Assembly: GCF_014653435.1 (NCBI RefSeq)
Contig: NZ_BNAO01000005.1
Coordinates: 92,920 to 156,919, forward strand
Reading direction: 5' to 3'
DNA length: 64,000 nucleotides
Origin: Alishewanella longhuensis
Lineage (GTDB): Bacteria; Pseudomonadota; Gammaproteobacteria; Enterobacterales; Alteromonadaceae
Positions within the stretch are counted from its first letter, which is position 1. Every line of letters begins with the position of its first letter. The translations under genes and the position numbers were made by a program. The notes beneath the pieces were generated by a model. It saw only the letters and a program-made list of their open reading frames with translations, ran no database searches and was not told the origin of the DNA. Shown one piece after another: positions 35,139-43,901 of this stretch.

Positions 35139-36198
35139 GTTGTTCCTTATTATTTGTAAGCGGCCAGCATAAGCTGGCTATTACCTGCGGACCACTCGCG
35201 GGCTGCTGCAAGGTAAATTGTCCCCGATGTAATTGCATTACCGCCTGACAAATAGGAATGCCCAAGCCTGTGCCAGCATCAGAAGCCATTTTACGTTTCG
35301 TTTGTATCGCATTAACCACTTGGAGCACCTGCTGACCTTGTTGCTGAAAATAGCGGATCTCAATAGGCTCAGTGCCGTGACGTAAGGCATTTTCCAGCAT
35401 ATTGGAGAGTGCAATTTCCAATAGCGTTAAGTCGCCCGAGCAGCTTAGTCGCACAGGCAACTGCATTAACCATGGGTGTTGGCTAAGCAAAGCGGCTCGC
35501 CGGGCTATAGCCCCAGAGACAACTTCACCTGGGGTAGCACTTTGCCATGCCAGTTCACCCTGCATTTGCTGTACCCGGCTAAGTTCCATTACTTTGGTAA
35601 AGTGTTCATTAAGCAATTGACTTTGCTGATATATATTACCAGCTTGCTGATGAATATCTTCTGCACTTAACGTAAGGCTGCGATCAGCTAATAAGCTGGA
35701 TGCCCCCATAATAGTGGCGAGTGGTGTACGTAAATCATGCGAGATGGATCTTAACATCATCGCCCGGCTATGCTCTAACTCTGCCGTAAAGCGCGCCTGA
35801 CGACTGCTATTAAGCAAGTGCTGTCGCTGACGAAAATGCTTGTGCGTGCGCGCCAGTTGTAACCTTAGCCGCCCTGATAAGCGGGCAATAAAAATACCCA
35901 GTAACAGCATTACGGCAAAGGTAGTAAGATAATCGACCTGATGAATGTATAAGGTGTAATAGGGTTCAACAAAAAACCAATCAAACAACAAAACACTGAT
36001 TAGGGTGCAGATCACCGCCGCTCGCTGTCCTTCTTTCTGGGCAACAAAGGTTACCCAAAGCAGTTGCAACATAGCGACATCAGAGGGCGTTAACCAGTCT
36101 CTGGCGGGAAGTAATACCAATACAAATAGTACAGGGGCTACCAGGGTAGGAAGGATCCAGCGCAAACGTTTGCCATCGAATTTTATCATGGGCAACAT
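35131..36198 (-). CDS. Short KdpD-like sensor histidine kinase
   Basis: This 355-residue kinase has a DUF4118-type four-helix membrane domain (about 13-110, with LLFDWFFVEPYYTLYIHQVDYLTTF as in KdpD). It continues with a HisKA domain (H154 in SISHDLRTPLATIMGAS) and a HATPase with GTGLGIPICQAVMQLH. It lacks the large N-terminal KdpD (osmosensing) and USP domains, which would make it about 500 residues shorter than E. coli KdpD. I use ATG at 36198, which has AAGGGAG upstream; a GTG at 36204 is the longer option. It lies a few bases after TrkH and overlaps the regulator gene. Confidence 0.87.
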   Translation of the reverse strand: MLPMIKFDGKRLRWILPTLVAPVLFVLVLLPARDWLTPSDVAMLQLLWVTFVAQKEGQRAAVICTLISVLLFDWFFVEPYYTLYIHQVDYLTTFAVMLLLGIFIARLSGRLRLQLARTHKHFRQRQHLLNSSRQARFTAELEHSRAMMLRSISHDLRTPLATIMGASSLLADRSLTLSAEDIHQQAGNIYQQSQLLNEHFTKVMELSRVQQMQGELAWQSATPGEVVSGAIARRAALLSQHPWLMQLPVRLSCSGDLTLLEIALSNMLENALRHGTEPIEIRYFQQQGQQVLQVVNAIQTKRKMASDAGTGLGIPICQAVMQLHRGQFTLQQPASGPQVIASLCWPLTNNKEQHG

Positions 36199-36208
36199 AG
36201 TCACTCCC

Positions 36209-37690
36209 TTAGTTACGCCAATACATTGGGCTAAATAACAGCAGTAGCGTTAATATTTCCAAACGCCCTGCTAACATGCCAACACTTAACCACCATTTAG
36301 CGCCGTTTGGTAAACTGGCAAAGTTACCCGCTGGCCCTACTGTATCGCCAAGCCCTGGCCCCACATTGCTAACCGCAGTAGCAGCACTACTGAGAGCAGT
36401 AACAAAATCCAGTTCATACATAGCCAGCACCATGGCTAAGGCAGCGATGGTAGCAAAATAAATAAAACAAAAGGCTAAAACCGCCCCCAATAATTCATCA
36501 TCGACTTTTTTACTGCCATAACGCTGCGTCCACACCGCTTTGGGATGAATAAGGATTTTTAACTGTTTTAGGAGTAAAAAACTGGCAAGCTGGGTACGAA
36601 ACACTTTTAAACCACCCGAGGTTGAGCCAGAGCAGCCGCCACTAAAGGTCAGATAAAAGAACAGCACAAAAGCAAAGTTCCCCCAAAGGGTATAATCTTC
36701 AGAAGCGTAACCGCAGGTTGTCACTACTGAAATCACATTAAACAGGCTATGGGTTAAGGCACTAAACCAATCCCGCTCATTATGCCAGTGTTGATATAAG
36801 GTTAGCCAGATAACAGTAATGGCAATAACCCAACAAAAGGCCCGTACTTGCGGATCTTTTATTAAAATCCAACGATCGCCCCGCAACATCCCGACATAGA
36901 GCACAAAGGGTAACGCCGCCAAAAACATCCACAAGCTGCTTAGCCAGAGTAACCAGGGTTTGTCATTAAAAAAACCAAAAGAGGCATCGTAGTTAGCAAA
37001 GCCGCCGGTCGCTACTGAAGTCATACCATGTGTTACGGCGTCAAAGCCACTCATCCCCCCAAGGTAGTAACTGCTCATTGCCAGAGCCGTTAGCAATAAA
37101 TAAACTAATAGAATAGACGAGGACAAGCTGCTACTTCTGGGCAAAATTTTCTCAGAAATATCGGAGTTTTCGGTTTTAAACAGTTTCATGCCACCAATTT
37201 TCAGTACCGGCAAAATGGCTATTGCCATTACAATAATACCAATACCGCCAATCCACTGTAACATGGCGCGCCAAAACAACACCCCTTTGGGTAACTGTTC
37301 CAAATTACTTAGTACTGTGGAGCCTGTTGTTGTAACCGCAGAAACCGTTTCAAACCAGGCATCTGTTAAACTTATCTCTGGTAAACTCAGGTAAAGTGGA
37401 ATGGCTGCGAAAAAGCACAATAACAGCCAGCACAAGGTTGTTAGTAAAAACAAATAACGTTTTTTGATCTGAGCGGCAGGCCCGCTTTTTCCCTGCAATA
37501 TGGCTGCTGTTAACGCGGTAATTACAGCCGAGATTAAAAATTGCCAGAACACCTTATCTTGCAGCCCAAAACTAACCACAGCGGTACTCAGTTGTACCAA
37601 TGCCAGCATAAACAACAACCCGGCCAGCACTTTATAAAAAAACTGCCGGTTAGCGTGTGGGCTGGCCGGCGTTAACTGACGGTATTCCAC
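36209..37690 (-). CDS. trkH: Trk-type potassium transporter TrkH
   Basis: This 493-residue membrane protein is typical of TrkH, the ion-conducting subunit of the Trk system. The four pore loops carry filter glycines: AVTTTGSTVL, GMTSVATGGFAN, VVTTCGYAS and ATAVSNVGPGLG. The positively charged TrkH core and SGGCSGSTSGGLKVFR are clear. It starts with GTG; no better start is visible. It leads the minus-strand operon trkH-kinase-regulator-apbE and is divergent from the KtrA/KtrB-like pair. Confidence 0.93.
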   Translation of the reverse strand: MEYRQLTPASPHANRQFFYKVLAGLLFMLALVQLSTAVVSFGLQDKVFWQFLISAVITALTAAILQGKSGPAAQIKKRYLFLLTTLCWLLLCFFAAIPLYLSLPEISLTDAWFETVSAVTTTGSTVLSNLEQLPKGVLFWRAMLQWIGGIGIIVMAIAILPVLKIGGMKLFKTENSDISEKILPRSSSLSSSILLVYLLLTALAMSSYYLGGMSGFDAVTHGMTSVATGGFANYDASFGFFNDKPWLLWLSSLWMFLAALPFVLYVGMLRGDRWILIKDPQVRAFCWVIAITVIWLTLYQHWHNERDWFSALTHSLFNVISVVTTCGYASEDYTLWGNFAFVLFFYLTFSGGCSGSTSGGLKVFRTQLASFLLLKQLKILIHPKAVWTQRYGSKKVDDELLGAVLAFCFIYFATIAALAMVLAMYELDFVTALSSAATAVSNVGPGLGDTVGPAGNFASLPNGAKWWLSVGMLAGRLEILTLLLLFSPMYWRN

Positions 37691-37874
37691 TATAACGTCC
37701 GCTCTACCAAAATACGTAGACCAAGCTTACCCAAAAGACGGCGGCCGGGTTATCAAGCTTTTCTTAAATTTAGACAGCCAGATATAAAGTTTTTATAAAG
37801 ATTGGCTTATCTTTGCTGACAAAGCCTGCAGATGCGCCTTTAATAGCCGCGACTTGCGTTTAAGGAGCGTTGTT

Positions 37875-38528
37875 ATGGCACAGTTTGCCGTTATTGGTTT
37901 AGGTCGTTTTGGTTCAACTGCCTCATTAGAGCTGTTGCGGCTTGGTCATCAGGTATTAGGCGTAGATGCCGATGCCAAGTATATTAATCGATTGGCTGAC
38001 AAACTCAGTTATGCAGTGATTGCCGATGCTACTGATGAACAAGCCCTCGCCGAGCTGGATTTACTGCGCTATGAAGCGGTATTAGTGGCAACAGGAGAAA
38101 ACCTCGAGGCCAGTATTTTATGTGTGCTGCACTTAAAAAACTTAGGGGTACAGCAAATCTGGGTAAAAGCCACCTCGAAATCGCATCACACCATCTTATC
38201 CCGCCTTGGTGTCAGCCGCATTATTCACCCGGAAGAAGAAATGGGTATAAAAGTGGCGCAAGCGTTGAATTACCCGATGGTAAACCAGTATCTGACGCTC
38301 GGGAATAACCAGTACCTGGTTGAAATTGCGCTGATTGCGCGGCTCGATGGTATAACGCTTAGCGACCTACTGGGTGACGCCACTCACTTTACCAAAGCGG
38401 TTTTAGTCAAGCGGCGAGAGCAACTGTTTTCTCCGGTCGCAGAGAATTTTGTCCTTAAAAGTGGTGATAGTTTGGTATTGGCTGGCACCTTATCCATTCT
38501 GAAAACACTCGCGCCACGGCTGGTTTAA
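37875..38528 (+). CDS. ktrA: KtrA/TrkA-type potassium-uptake regulatory protein
   Basis: This 217-residue cytoplasmic protein has an N-terminal RCK Rossmann domain (VIGLGRFGSTASLELLRLGHQVLGVDAD, binding NAD/ATP) and a C-terminal RCK_C domain. Single-RCK length matches KtrA rather than duplicated TrkA. The frame begins at 37854, but ATG at 37875 has AAGGAG 7 nt before it and fits family starts. It is followed after 1 bp by the pore gene, so the two form a complete KtrAB-type uptake system. Confidence 0.92.
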   Translation: MAQFAVIGLGRFGSTASLELLRLGHQVLGVDADAKYINRLADKLSYAVIADATDEQALAELDLLRYEAVLVATGENLEASILCVLHLKNLGVQQIWVKATSKSHHTILSRLGVSRIIHPEEEMGIKVAQALNYPMVNQYLTLGNNQYLVEIALIARLDGITLSDLLGDATHFTKAVLVKRREQLFSPVAENFVLKSGDSLVLAGTLSILKTLAPRLV

Positions 38529-38529
38529 C

Positions 38530-39897
38530 ATGAAAAATTGGTTACCCGAAAACCTGCCGTATGTACGGTTACCCACGGCTAAGGTTAGCCGGATCAGTTT
38601 AAGCCCACCTGCGGTACTAGCCTTTGGCTTTTTGGGGCTTATTTTGCTTGGCACCCTGCTGTTGCTACTGCCTTTTGCCACAACAGCGCCGATCACGCTG
38701 TTACAGGCACTCTTTACCGCCACCTCTGCCGTGACGGTCACCGGCTTAGTGGTGGTAGACACTGGCAGCCAGTTTAGTCAGTTTGGGCAAATGGTAATTG
38801 CGTTATTAATCCAGGCTGGCGGTTTGGGTTTTATGACTTTTGCGGTAGTGGCGGCCATCAGTCTTGGCGCCAAAATTGGCTTATCGCAACAAAAAATCGC
38901 GCAAGAAGCGCTTGGACAAACCTCACTGGCGCAAGTTACCACCATTGCTAAAGCGGTATTGCTTTATGCTCTGGTGATTGAGCTTATTGGCGTATTGTTG
39001 CTAACGCTAACCTGGTGGTCAGAACTGGGTTTTGCCAACGCTCTTTATCATGGCTTTTTTTACACTATTTCAGCCTTTAATAATGCCGGCTTTGCCCTTA
39101 GCAGCGATAGTCTGATGCCTTATGCAGGCAGTATTCCGGTAAACCTGATTATCACCAGCTTATTTGTTATCGGCGGTATCGGCTTTATCGTATTGATTGA
39201 TGTGAAAAAACACCAGCGCTGGCAGTTACTTAGCACCAACACTAAAGTTATTTTACTGGCAACGTTGCTGATTAACCTCTGTGCTTTTAGCCTTATTTGG
39301 CTGTTAGAGGCCAATAATCCCGCGACCTTGCAACAGTTGTCCATTAAAGATCAGGTCTTAGCCGCCTGGTTTCAGGCAGTTACCCCCAGAACCGCCGGTT
39401 TTAATACCCTGGATTACAGCAGTATGACCGATGCCAGTAATATTCTAACCCTATTATTGATGTTTATTGGTGGCGGTTCACTTAGTACCGCCAGCGGTAT
39501 TAAGCTTGGCACCTTTGTCATTTTATTGATGGCCACCTATGCCTTTTTACGCCGCCGCGACGAAGTGACCGTATTTAAACGCACTGTGCCTACCCCGCTG
39601 GTATTAAAAGCACTGGCGCTGGCATTGGTGTCGCTGATTGCTATTTTTATCAGTATTTTTTTACTGACCATTACTGAGCAAGCACCACTGTTAGATGTCG
39701 CCTTTGAAGTGGTGTCGGCACTGGGTACTGTCGGCTTATCTCGGGGGCTAACCGGCGAGCTAAGTACCTTTGGCCAGCTATTGATTATTGTGCTGATGAT
39801 TACCGGCCGGCTTGGCCCGCTAACACTGGCTTATTTTCTGGCCACACCAAAGCGCAAGCGGATCCGCTATGCCGATACCCGTATTCAGGTGGGCTAG
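38530..39897 (+). CDS. ktrB: KtrB/TrkH-family potassium channel subunit
   Basis: This 455-residue membrane protein has the four-fold pore pattern (ATSAVTVTGLVV, ISAFNNAGFAL, AVTPRTAGFNTLDY, SALGTVGLSRGL). It is shorter than TrkH and matches KtrB. The charged N-terminal region precedes about eight to ten transmembrane helices. It starts 1 bp after the ktrA stop. With the divergent trkH this gives two Trk/Ktr pores in one locus. A perfect 13-bp inverted repeat follows the stop. Confidence 0.92.
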   Translation: MKNWLPENLPYVRLPTAKVSRISLSPPAVLAFGFLGLILLGTLLLLLPFATTAPITLLQALFTATSAVTVTGLVVVDTGSQFSQFGQMVIALLIQAGGLGFMTFAVVAAISLGAKIGLSQQKIAQEALGQTSLAQVTTIAKAVLLYALVIELIGVLLLTLTWWSELGFANALYHGFFYTISAFNNAGFALSSDSLMPYAGSIPVNLIITSLFVIGGIGFIVLIDVKKHQRWQLLSTNTKVILLATLLINLCAFSLIWLLEANNPATLQQLSIKDQVLAAWFQAVTPRTAGFNTLDYSSMTDASNILTLLLMFIGGGSLSTASGIKLGTFVILLMATYAFLRRRDEVTVFKRTVPTPLVLKALALALVSLIAIFISIFLLTITEQAPLLDVAFEVVSALGTVGLSRGLTGELSTFGQLLIIVLMITGRLGPLTLAYFLATPKRKRIRYADTRIQVG

Positions 39898-39903
39898 GTA
39901 ACC

Positions 39904-39940
39904 AATTTAAACAGCTACCCCATTGGCAGCTGTTTAAATT
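39904..39940. terminator. Bidirectional hairpin between ktrB and chaN
   Basis: AATTTAAACAGCT and its exact inverse AGCTGTTTAAATT flank an 11-nt loop between the convergent stops. The A/T-rich ends act as tails in both directions. Confidence 0.8.
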
Positions 39941-39942
39941 TA

Positions 39943-40932
39943 TTAGGACTTTAACTGAGCACAATAATCCATTGCCGGTATAGCGGGCACAAACCAAATC
40001 AGATCCGCGACGGCGGACGCTGGCGCATCTGCCGTTAATGCCTTTGGCAAATAATCTTGGGGATTGGTACTTTCAGTCACACTGACCAGTAAGATACTTA
40101 GTACCGGCTGTTCCTCTAACCATAGTGGTACGCCGATATCTTTACGTACATGCTGGCCACCGGCAATCAGTACATTTACTTTGTTACTTTGCTTATTAGC
40201 CAGCATTTGCCTGGCCATTTGCTGATCGCGGGCAATTTGCATTCTGGCGGCGGGTCTGGCCCGTTCGGCAGTAAACATGCCGCAATGGCTCTTTACAATT
40301 AACTCAGCTAAATAGCCAGTATGCTCGGCCGAATATTCGGTGACCGAGCCGGTATTTTGCCGCAAAGCCGTTTTTTCGCTATCATTGTAATCTGCTGCGA
40401 CAACTCGAACGGCATGATCTAGCGCAAAACGTACCTGTGCCTGATAGTTTGCAAAAGGCCAGCCGCGCTCGGGCCAGTTTAAGGCTTCAGGAGAGCTTTG
40501 CGCGCCCTGTGTTAATTGTGCATCCAAGGCCGCTTGTTGTTCGGTATTCAGCATTTCCATGGCAACGGCCCCTAAGCGCTGCTCTGCCGCTAGTTGCTGT
40601 AATACCCAAAGCTGTAATTGATGATGATCGGGATGATCGTGTTGCTCTCCCAGCAATAACCAACTGCCCGCCGGCAACCCGGCTAACACCGCGCGGGCAG
40701 AGACCTGCTGCGCCGAACTTACCTGATAAAGCGTTCCAACCAGAGGATGCTCTTGCCGCTCAGGCGCTTGCCAAGGCGGCATCGCAACTGCAGCAGAGGT
40801 TTGCGCCTGTCCGTTAAGCAGAGACGGCGCCTGAGCCACTTGACTACACCCTGTTGCCGCCAGCAGCATAACACCGGCAAGTACGGCCAGCTTTAGGCGT
40901 GCAGATTTCAGGCGGCGAGATTGTTTATACAT
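39943..40932 (-). CDS. ChaN-type heme-binding lipoprotein
   Basis: This 329-residue lipoprotein has a lipobox (LLAATGC, cysteine at residue 29). The ChaN/DUF399 signatures include WLLLGEQHDHPDHHQLQLWVL, AVAMEMLNTEQQAALD, LNWPERGWPFANYQAQVRFAL and LIAGGQHVRKDIGVP. ChaN-type proteins bind cofacial heme and are usually iron-regulated. I use ATG at 40932 with GGAG upstream; the open frame extends to 40986. It is divergent from hmuTUV-hugZ, so the intervening Fur-like site could control both directions. Confidence 0.85.
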   Translation of the reverse strand: MYKQSRRLKSARLKLAVLAGVMLLAATGCSQVAQAPSLLNGQAQTSAAVAMPPWQAPERQEHPLVGTLYQVSSAQQVSARAVLAGLPAGSWLLLGEQHDHPDHHQLQLWVLQQLAAEQRLGAVAMEMLNTEQQAALDAQLTQGAQSSPEALNWPERGWPFANYQAQVRFALDHAVRVVAADYNDSEKTALRQNTGSVTEYSAEHTGYLAELIVKSHCGMFTAERARPAARMQIARDQQMARQMLANKQSNKVNVLIAGGQHVRKDIGVPLWLEEQPVLSILLVSVTESTNPQDYLPKALTADAPASAVADLIWFVPAIPAMDYCAQLKS

Positions 40933-41077
40933 ATTTTGCTCCAAACGATGATTTAGGTTAAGTGATATCTTCAGGTTAAATAACACCTGGTGTTAAGTCA
41001 CCTCTGCCAAGGGCTGGCACATAAAACAGCGCTCTTGTTATTACCACATCTATCAACGTACCGGAGTCATCTGGACA

Positions 41078-41093
41078 AACTGGTCAGACCGGT
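41078..41093. promoter_or_regulatory. FadR/GntR-like operator candidate
   Basis: AACTGGTCAGACCGGT has the dyad TGGTCnGACC that resembles FadR-type operators (TGGTNNGACCA). It lies between chaN and hmuT, and GTACCGGAG occurs on both sides of it (41058 and 41092). No GntR gene is nearby, so this is a weak lead. Confidence 0.3.
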
Positions 41094-41154
41094 ACCGGAG
41101 TTGCGGGATAAGTGCAGCTTGCCCTTGGTGCAGACACAGCGCTAGCTTAAAACG

Positions 41155-41214
41155 CACAACAAAACATTGCAAATAAGAATTATTTCTATTATCATCCGCA
41201 AATGTTTTGTTGTG
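41155..41214. promoter_or_regulatory. Fur-box-like site inside a 14-bp inverted repeat, upstream of hmuT
   Basis: Exact arms CACAACAAAACATT (41155-41168) and AATGTTTTGTTGTG (41201-41214) enclose 32 nt that include the Fur-like TAAGAATTATTTCTA (about 41174-41188). The second arm ends 13 bp before the hmuT start. It could repress hmuTUV and divergent chaN under iron sufficiency. The Fur match is partial (about 9 of 14 palindromic positions), weaker than that at 31000. Confidence 0.55.
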
Positions 41215-41227
41215 AGCTTGTATTGTT

Positions 41228-42079
41228 ATGTGTAGCCCGCTTTACCGCTTTTTATCAAGATCATGCACGCCCCTGTTACTACTCACGCTAGTTGCAACTT
41301 TGCCAATCCAGGCCAAAGAGCAACTAGCCAGTGCCGGCGGCACCCTCACCGATATTATCTTTGCACTGGGTGCCGACGATAAACTGGTGGCGGTAGACAC
41401 TTCCAGCACTAGCCCGGCAGCTGCCGCCAGCAAAGCCAGCATTGGCTATTACCGTAGCTTATCAGCCGAAGCAGTGATTGCGACTGGCGCCAATAGTTTG
41501 TGGGCATTGGAAGGCAGCGGGCCAGAAGCCACGCTAACCCAGTTAGCCAATACCGGTATTAAGGTGCAACGTTTTAGCAAGCCGCGGGATTTAGCCGAGT
41601 TTTATCAATTTATTACCCGGCTTGGGCAACAACTTGATAAAAGCGCCGCAGCCGATGCACTTGTTAGCCAAATTAAACAAAGCTTGCCCGAGCTACCGGC
41701 AAGCGCCACGCCTGCCAGTGCACTTTTTATCCTGCAAGCCTCCAGCCGCGGCATTATCGTGGCTGGTAATGGCACTGTACCGGCGCTGCTGTTTAGCCAC
41801 AGTGCTATTCAAAATCTGGCCAGTCATAGCGGCTTTAAGCCCATCTCTGCCGAGTTTTTAATGCTCAATCAGCCGGATTTACTGGTAGTGCCCGATCATG
41901 TGGCGCAAAGTGCCGGCGGCCTCAGTGCATTTTGTCAATTGCCTGAACTGCGCATGTTACAAGCTGCCAAAGAATGCCGGGTGTTAGTGATGGACTCTCT
42001 GTTATCGATGGGGATGACCAGTCGGATTGGTGAAGCGGTGCAGCAGTTATATCAATTTCGTCAACAAACCGTACGATAA
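41228..42079 (+). CDS. hmuT: Heme ABC transporter substrate-binding protein HmuT-like
   Basis: This 283-residue periplasmic protein has a signal peptide (about 1-29) and the class III substrate-binding fold with a rigid helix. SAGGTLTDIIFALGADDKLVAVDTSS is characteristic of HmuT/ShuT/PhuT, followed by IGYYRSLSAEAVIATGANSLW with the heme-ligand tyrosine. It starts the operon hmuTUV-hugZ; hmuU follows 2 bp after its stop. Confidence 0.9.
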   Translation: MCSPLYRFLSRSCTPLLLLTLVATLPIQAKEQLASAGGTLTDIIFALGADDKLVAVDTSSTSPAAAASKASIGYYRSLSAEAVIATGANSLWALEGSGPEATLTQLANTGIKVQRFSKPRDLAEFYQFITRLGQQLDKSAAADALVSQIKQSLPELPASATPASALFILQASSRGIIVAGNGTVPALLFSHSAIQNLASHSGFKPISAEFLMLNQPDLLVVPDHVAQSAGGLSAFCQLPELRMLQAAKECRVLVMDSLLSMGMTSRIGEAVQQLYQFRQQTVR

Positions 42080-42081
42080 CG

Positions 42082-43098
42082 ATGGCAAAGTTTGCTGTTA
42101 TTCTTGTACTGCTGGTACTGGCTATCTTACTGTGTGGCGTGCTAGCGCTTAGCAGCGGTGCCGTACTCAGCGATTGGCGTCTGGCATTTTCCTGGTGGTT
42201 ACCCTTATCAACACAGCCCTTTACTGAACTGCAATTAACGGTCGTAACAGAGCTAAGACTCCCCCGTTTACTGCTGGGCTTAATGGTCGGTGCTGTGCTG
42301 GCGCAAGCTGGCTGTGCTATGCAAACCTTGTGTCGTAATCCACTGGCCGATCCCTCACTGATTGGTATTGCCGGCGGGGCAGCTATGCTGGCGTTGCTGG
42401 TGATTGCTATGGGGCCACAATTGGGCTTAACCGGGCATTATTGGGTAAGTGCGGCGGCCTTTAGCGGTGCCTTAATCACATCCTTGCTGGTTTATCAGCT
42501 CTCCCGCAGTAGCAATGGTGTTAATGTTGCCACCTTACTGCTTTGTGGTGTGGCGATAAACGCCTTGGCGGCAGCGGTTATCGGCTTACTCAGTTTTTAT
42601 GCCTCGGATGACGCACTACGCTTAATGAGTTTTTGGCAAATGGGATCACTCGCAGCGGTTACCTGGCAGCCGCTGCCACTGGCGTTTCTCAGTTTAGGGT
42701 TGTGTAGTGCCCTACTTTGGTATCGGCGTAAAGCGCTCAATTTATTATTACTGGGCGAACAGCAAGCTCGCTATTTAGGGGTTAATGTGCGGCGCTTAAA
42801 ACGGGAGCTTATTGTCTTAGTTGCACTGGGTGTAGGCGCAGCAGTAGCACTAACCGGTATTATTGGTTTTATTGGTTTGGTTATTCCGCATATTGCCCGT
42901 TTATTGGTGGGTGCCGCTATCCCGCGTTTAATGCCGGTCGCCATGTTACTTGGTGCGCTGGTGCTAGCACTGGCTGATTGGCTGGCACGGATGGCGCTGC
43001 CACCGGCAGAGCTGCCGATAGGTATTATTACCGCCTTACTGGGCGCACCGTTCTTTCTGTATTTATTGCTAGAACAAAAGCGGAGGCTCTATGCTTAA
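42082..43098 (+). CDS. hmuU: Heme ABC transporter permease HmuU-like
   Basis: This 338-residue FecCD/BtuC-type permease has about ten transmembrane helices. GLMVGAVLAQAGCAMQTLCRNPLADPSLIGIAGGAA is the family's coupling-region signature, and GIIGFIGLVIPHIARLLVGAAIPRLMPVAMLLGALVL is near the end. It overlaps hmuV by 8 bp. It imports heme from HmuT across the inner membrane. Confidence 0.93.
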   Translation: MAKFAVILVLLVLAILLCGVLALSSGAVLSDWRLAFSWWLPLSTQPFTELQLTVVTELRLPRLLLGLMVGAVLAQAGCAMQTLCRNPLADPSLIGIAGGAAMLALLVIAMGPQLGLTGHYWVSAAAFSGALITSLLVYQLSRSSNGVNVATLLLCGVAINALAAAVIGLLSFYASDDALRLMSFWQMGSLAAVTWQPLPLAFLSLGLCSALLWYRRKALNLLLLGEQQARYLGVNVRRLKRELIVLVALGVGAAVALTGIIGFIGLVIPHIARLLVGAAIPRLMPVAMLLGALVLALADWLARMALPPAELPIGIITALLGAPFFLYLLLEQKRRLYA

Positions 43099-43873
43099 AC
43101 TGCAGGAGCTTAAGATAAAACGCGGGCATAAAACGGTAATTGATCACATTCATGCCCATTTTACGCCAGGTCAGTTTATCGCCCTGCTAGGTGAAAATGG
43201 TGCGGGTAAATCGACCTTATTACATGCCCTCTGTTTGGATATTCCCTTTCAAGGTCACATCAGCCTGTTTGCGCAGCCGCTTGGCTCTTGGTCTGCTGAG
43301 CGTTTGGCAATGCAGCGGGCGGTATTACCACAACAACCTATTTCACCCGCAGGTTTAACGGTTGAAGAACTGGTCTGTCTTAGCCGTTTTGGTTATCGGG
43401 AAGGCCTGGATACGTCAGCCAAAATTGCTGATAAGTGGCTGGCTGCGCTCAAGCTTCTTGAGTTAAAAGGGCGCGATCTTAGCCACTTATCCGGCGGGCA
43501 ATTACAACGTTGCCATATTGCCCGCTGTTTAGCACAGCTGGATAATCAACTCACTACGCCCAAATTACTGCTATTGGATGAACCCACCGCAGCGCTGGAT
43601 GTGCATCAGCAACACCGCTGTCTGCAGCAAATTAAAACCTTTGCCACGGCCGGTAATCTGGTGATTGCTGTACTACACGATTTAAATTTAGCCGCGCTCT
43701 ATGCCGATCAGGTGTTATTGCTTGATCAGGGCCAGATTAGTGCCCTTGGCACACCTGAACATGTGCTGGCTGAGCAGCCGCTTAGTAAGCTCTATCAGAC
43801 CAAAATGCATGTTTGTCAGCATCCGCGACTGGCCTGCCCGATGATTTTTTCTGAACCTCATACCGAACTTTAA
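43091..43873 (+). CDS. hmuV: Heme ABC transporter ATPase HmuV-like
   Basis: This 260-residue ABC ATPase has Walker A GENGAGKST (34-42), the signature LSGGQLQRCHIAR, Walker B LLLLDEPTAALD and the switch histidine in VLHDLNLAA. These are the proportions of HmuV. A GGAGG ribosome site within hmuU precedes the ATG. It energises HmuU. Confidence 0.93.
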   Translation: MLKLQELKIKRGHKTVIDHIHAHFTPGQFIALLGENGAGKSTLLHALCLDIPFQGHISLFAQPLGSWSAERLAMQRAVLPQQPISPAGLTVEELVCLSRFGYREGLDTSAKIADKWLAALKLLELKGRDLSHLSGGQLQRCHIARCLAQLDNQLTTPKLLLLDEPTAALDVHQQHRCLQQIKTFATAGNLVIAVLHDLNLAALYADQVLLLDQGQISALGTPEHVLAEQPLSKLYQTKMHVCQHPRLACPMIFSEPHTEL

Positions 43874-43901
43874 GCAGTACCCGTGAATTTTAGGAGCCAT
43901 T

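Noticed and set aside
40437-40817. Long open frame on the plus strand opposite chaN
   Set aside because: It is antisense to a well-supported lipoprotein gene, has no ribosome site and no recognisable domain, and is typical of antisense frames in moderately GC-rich genes.
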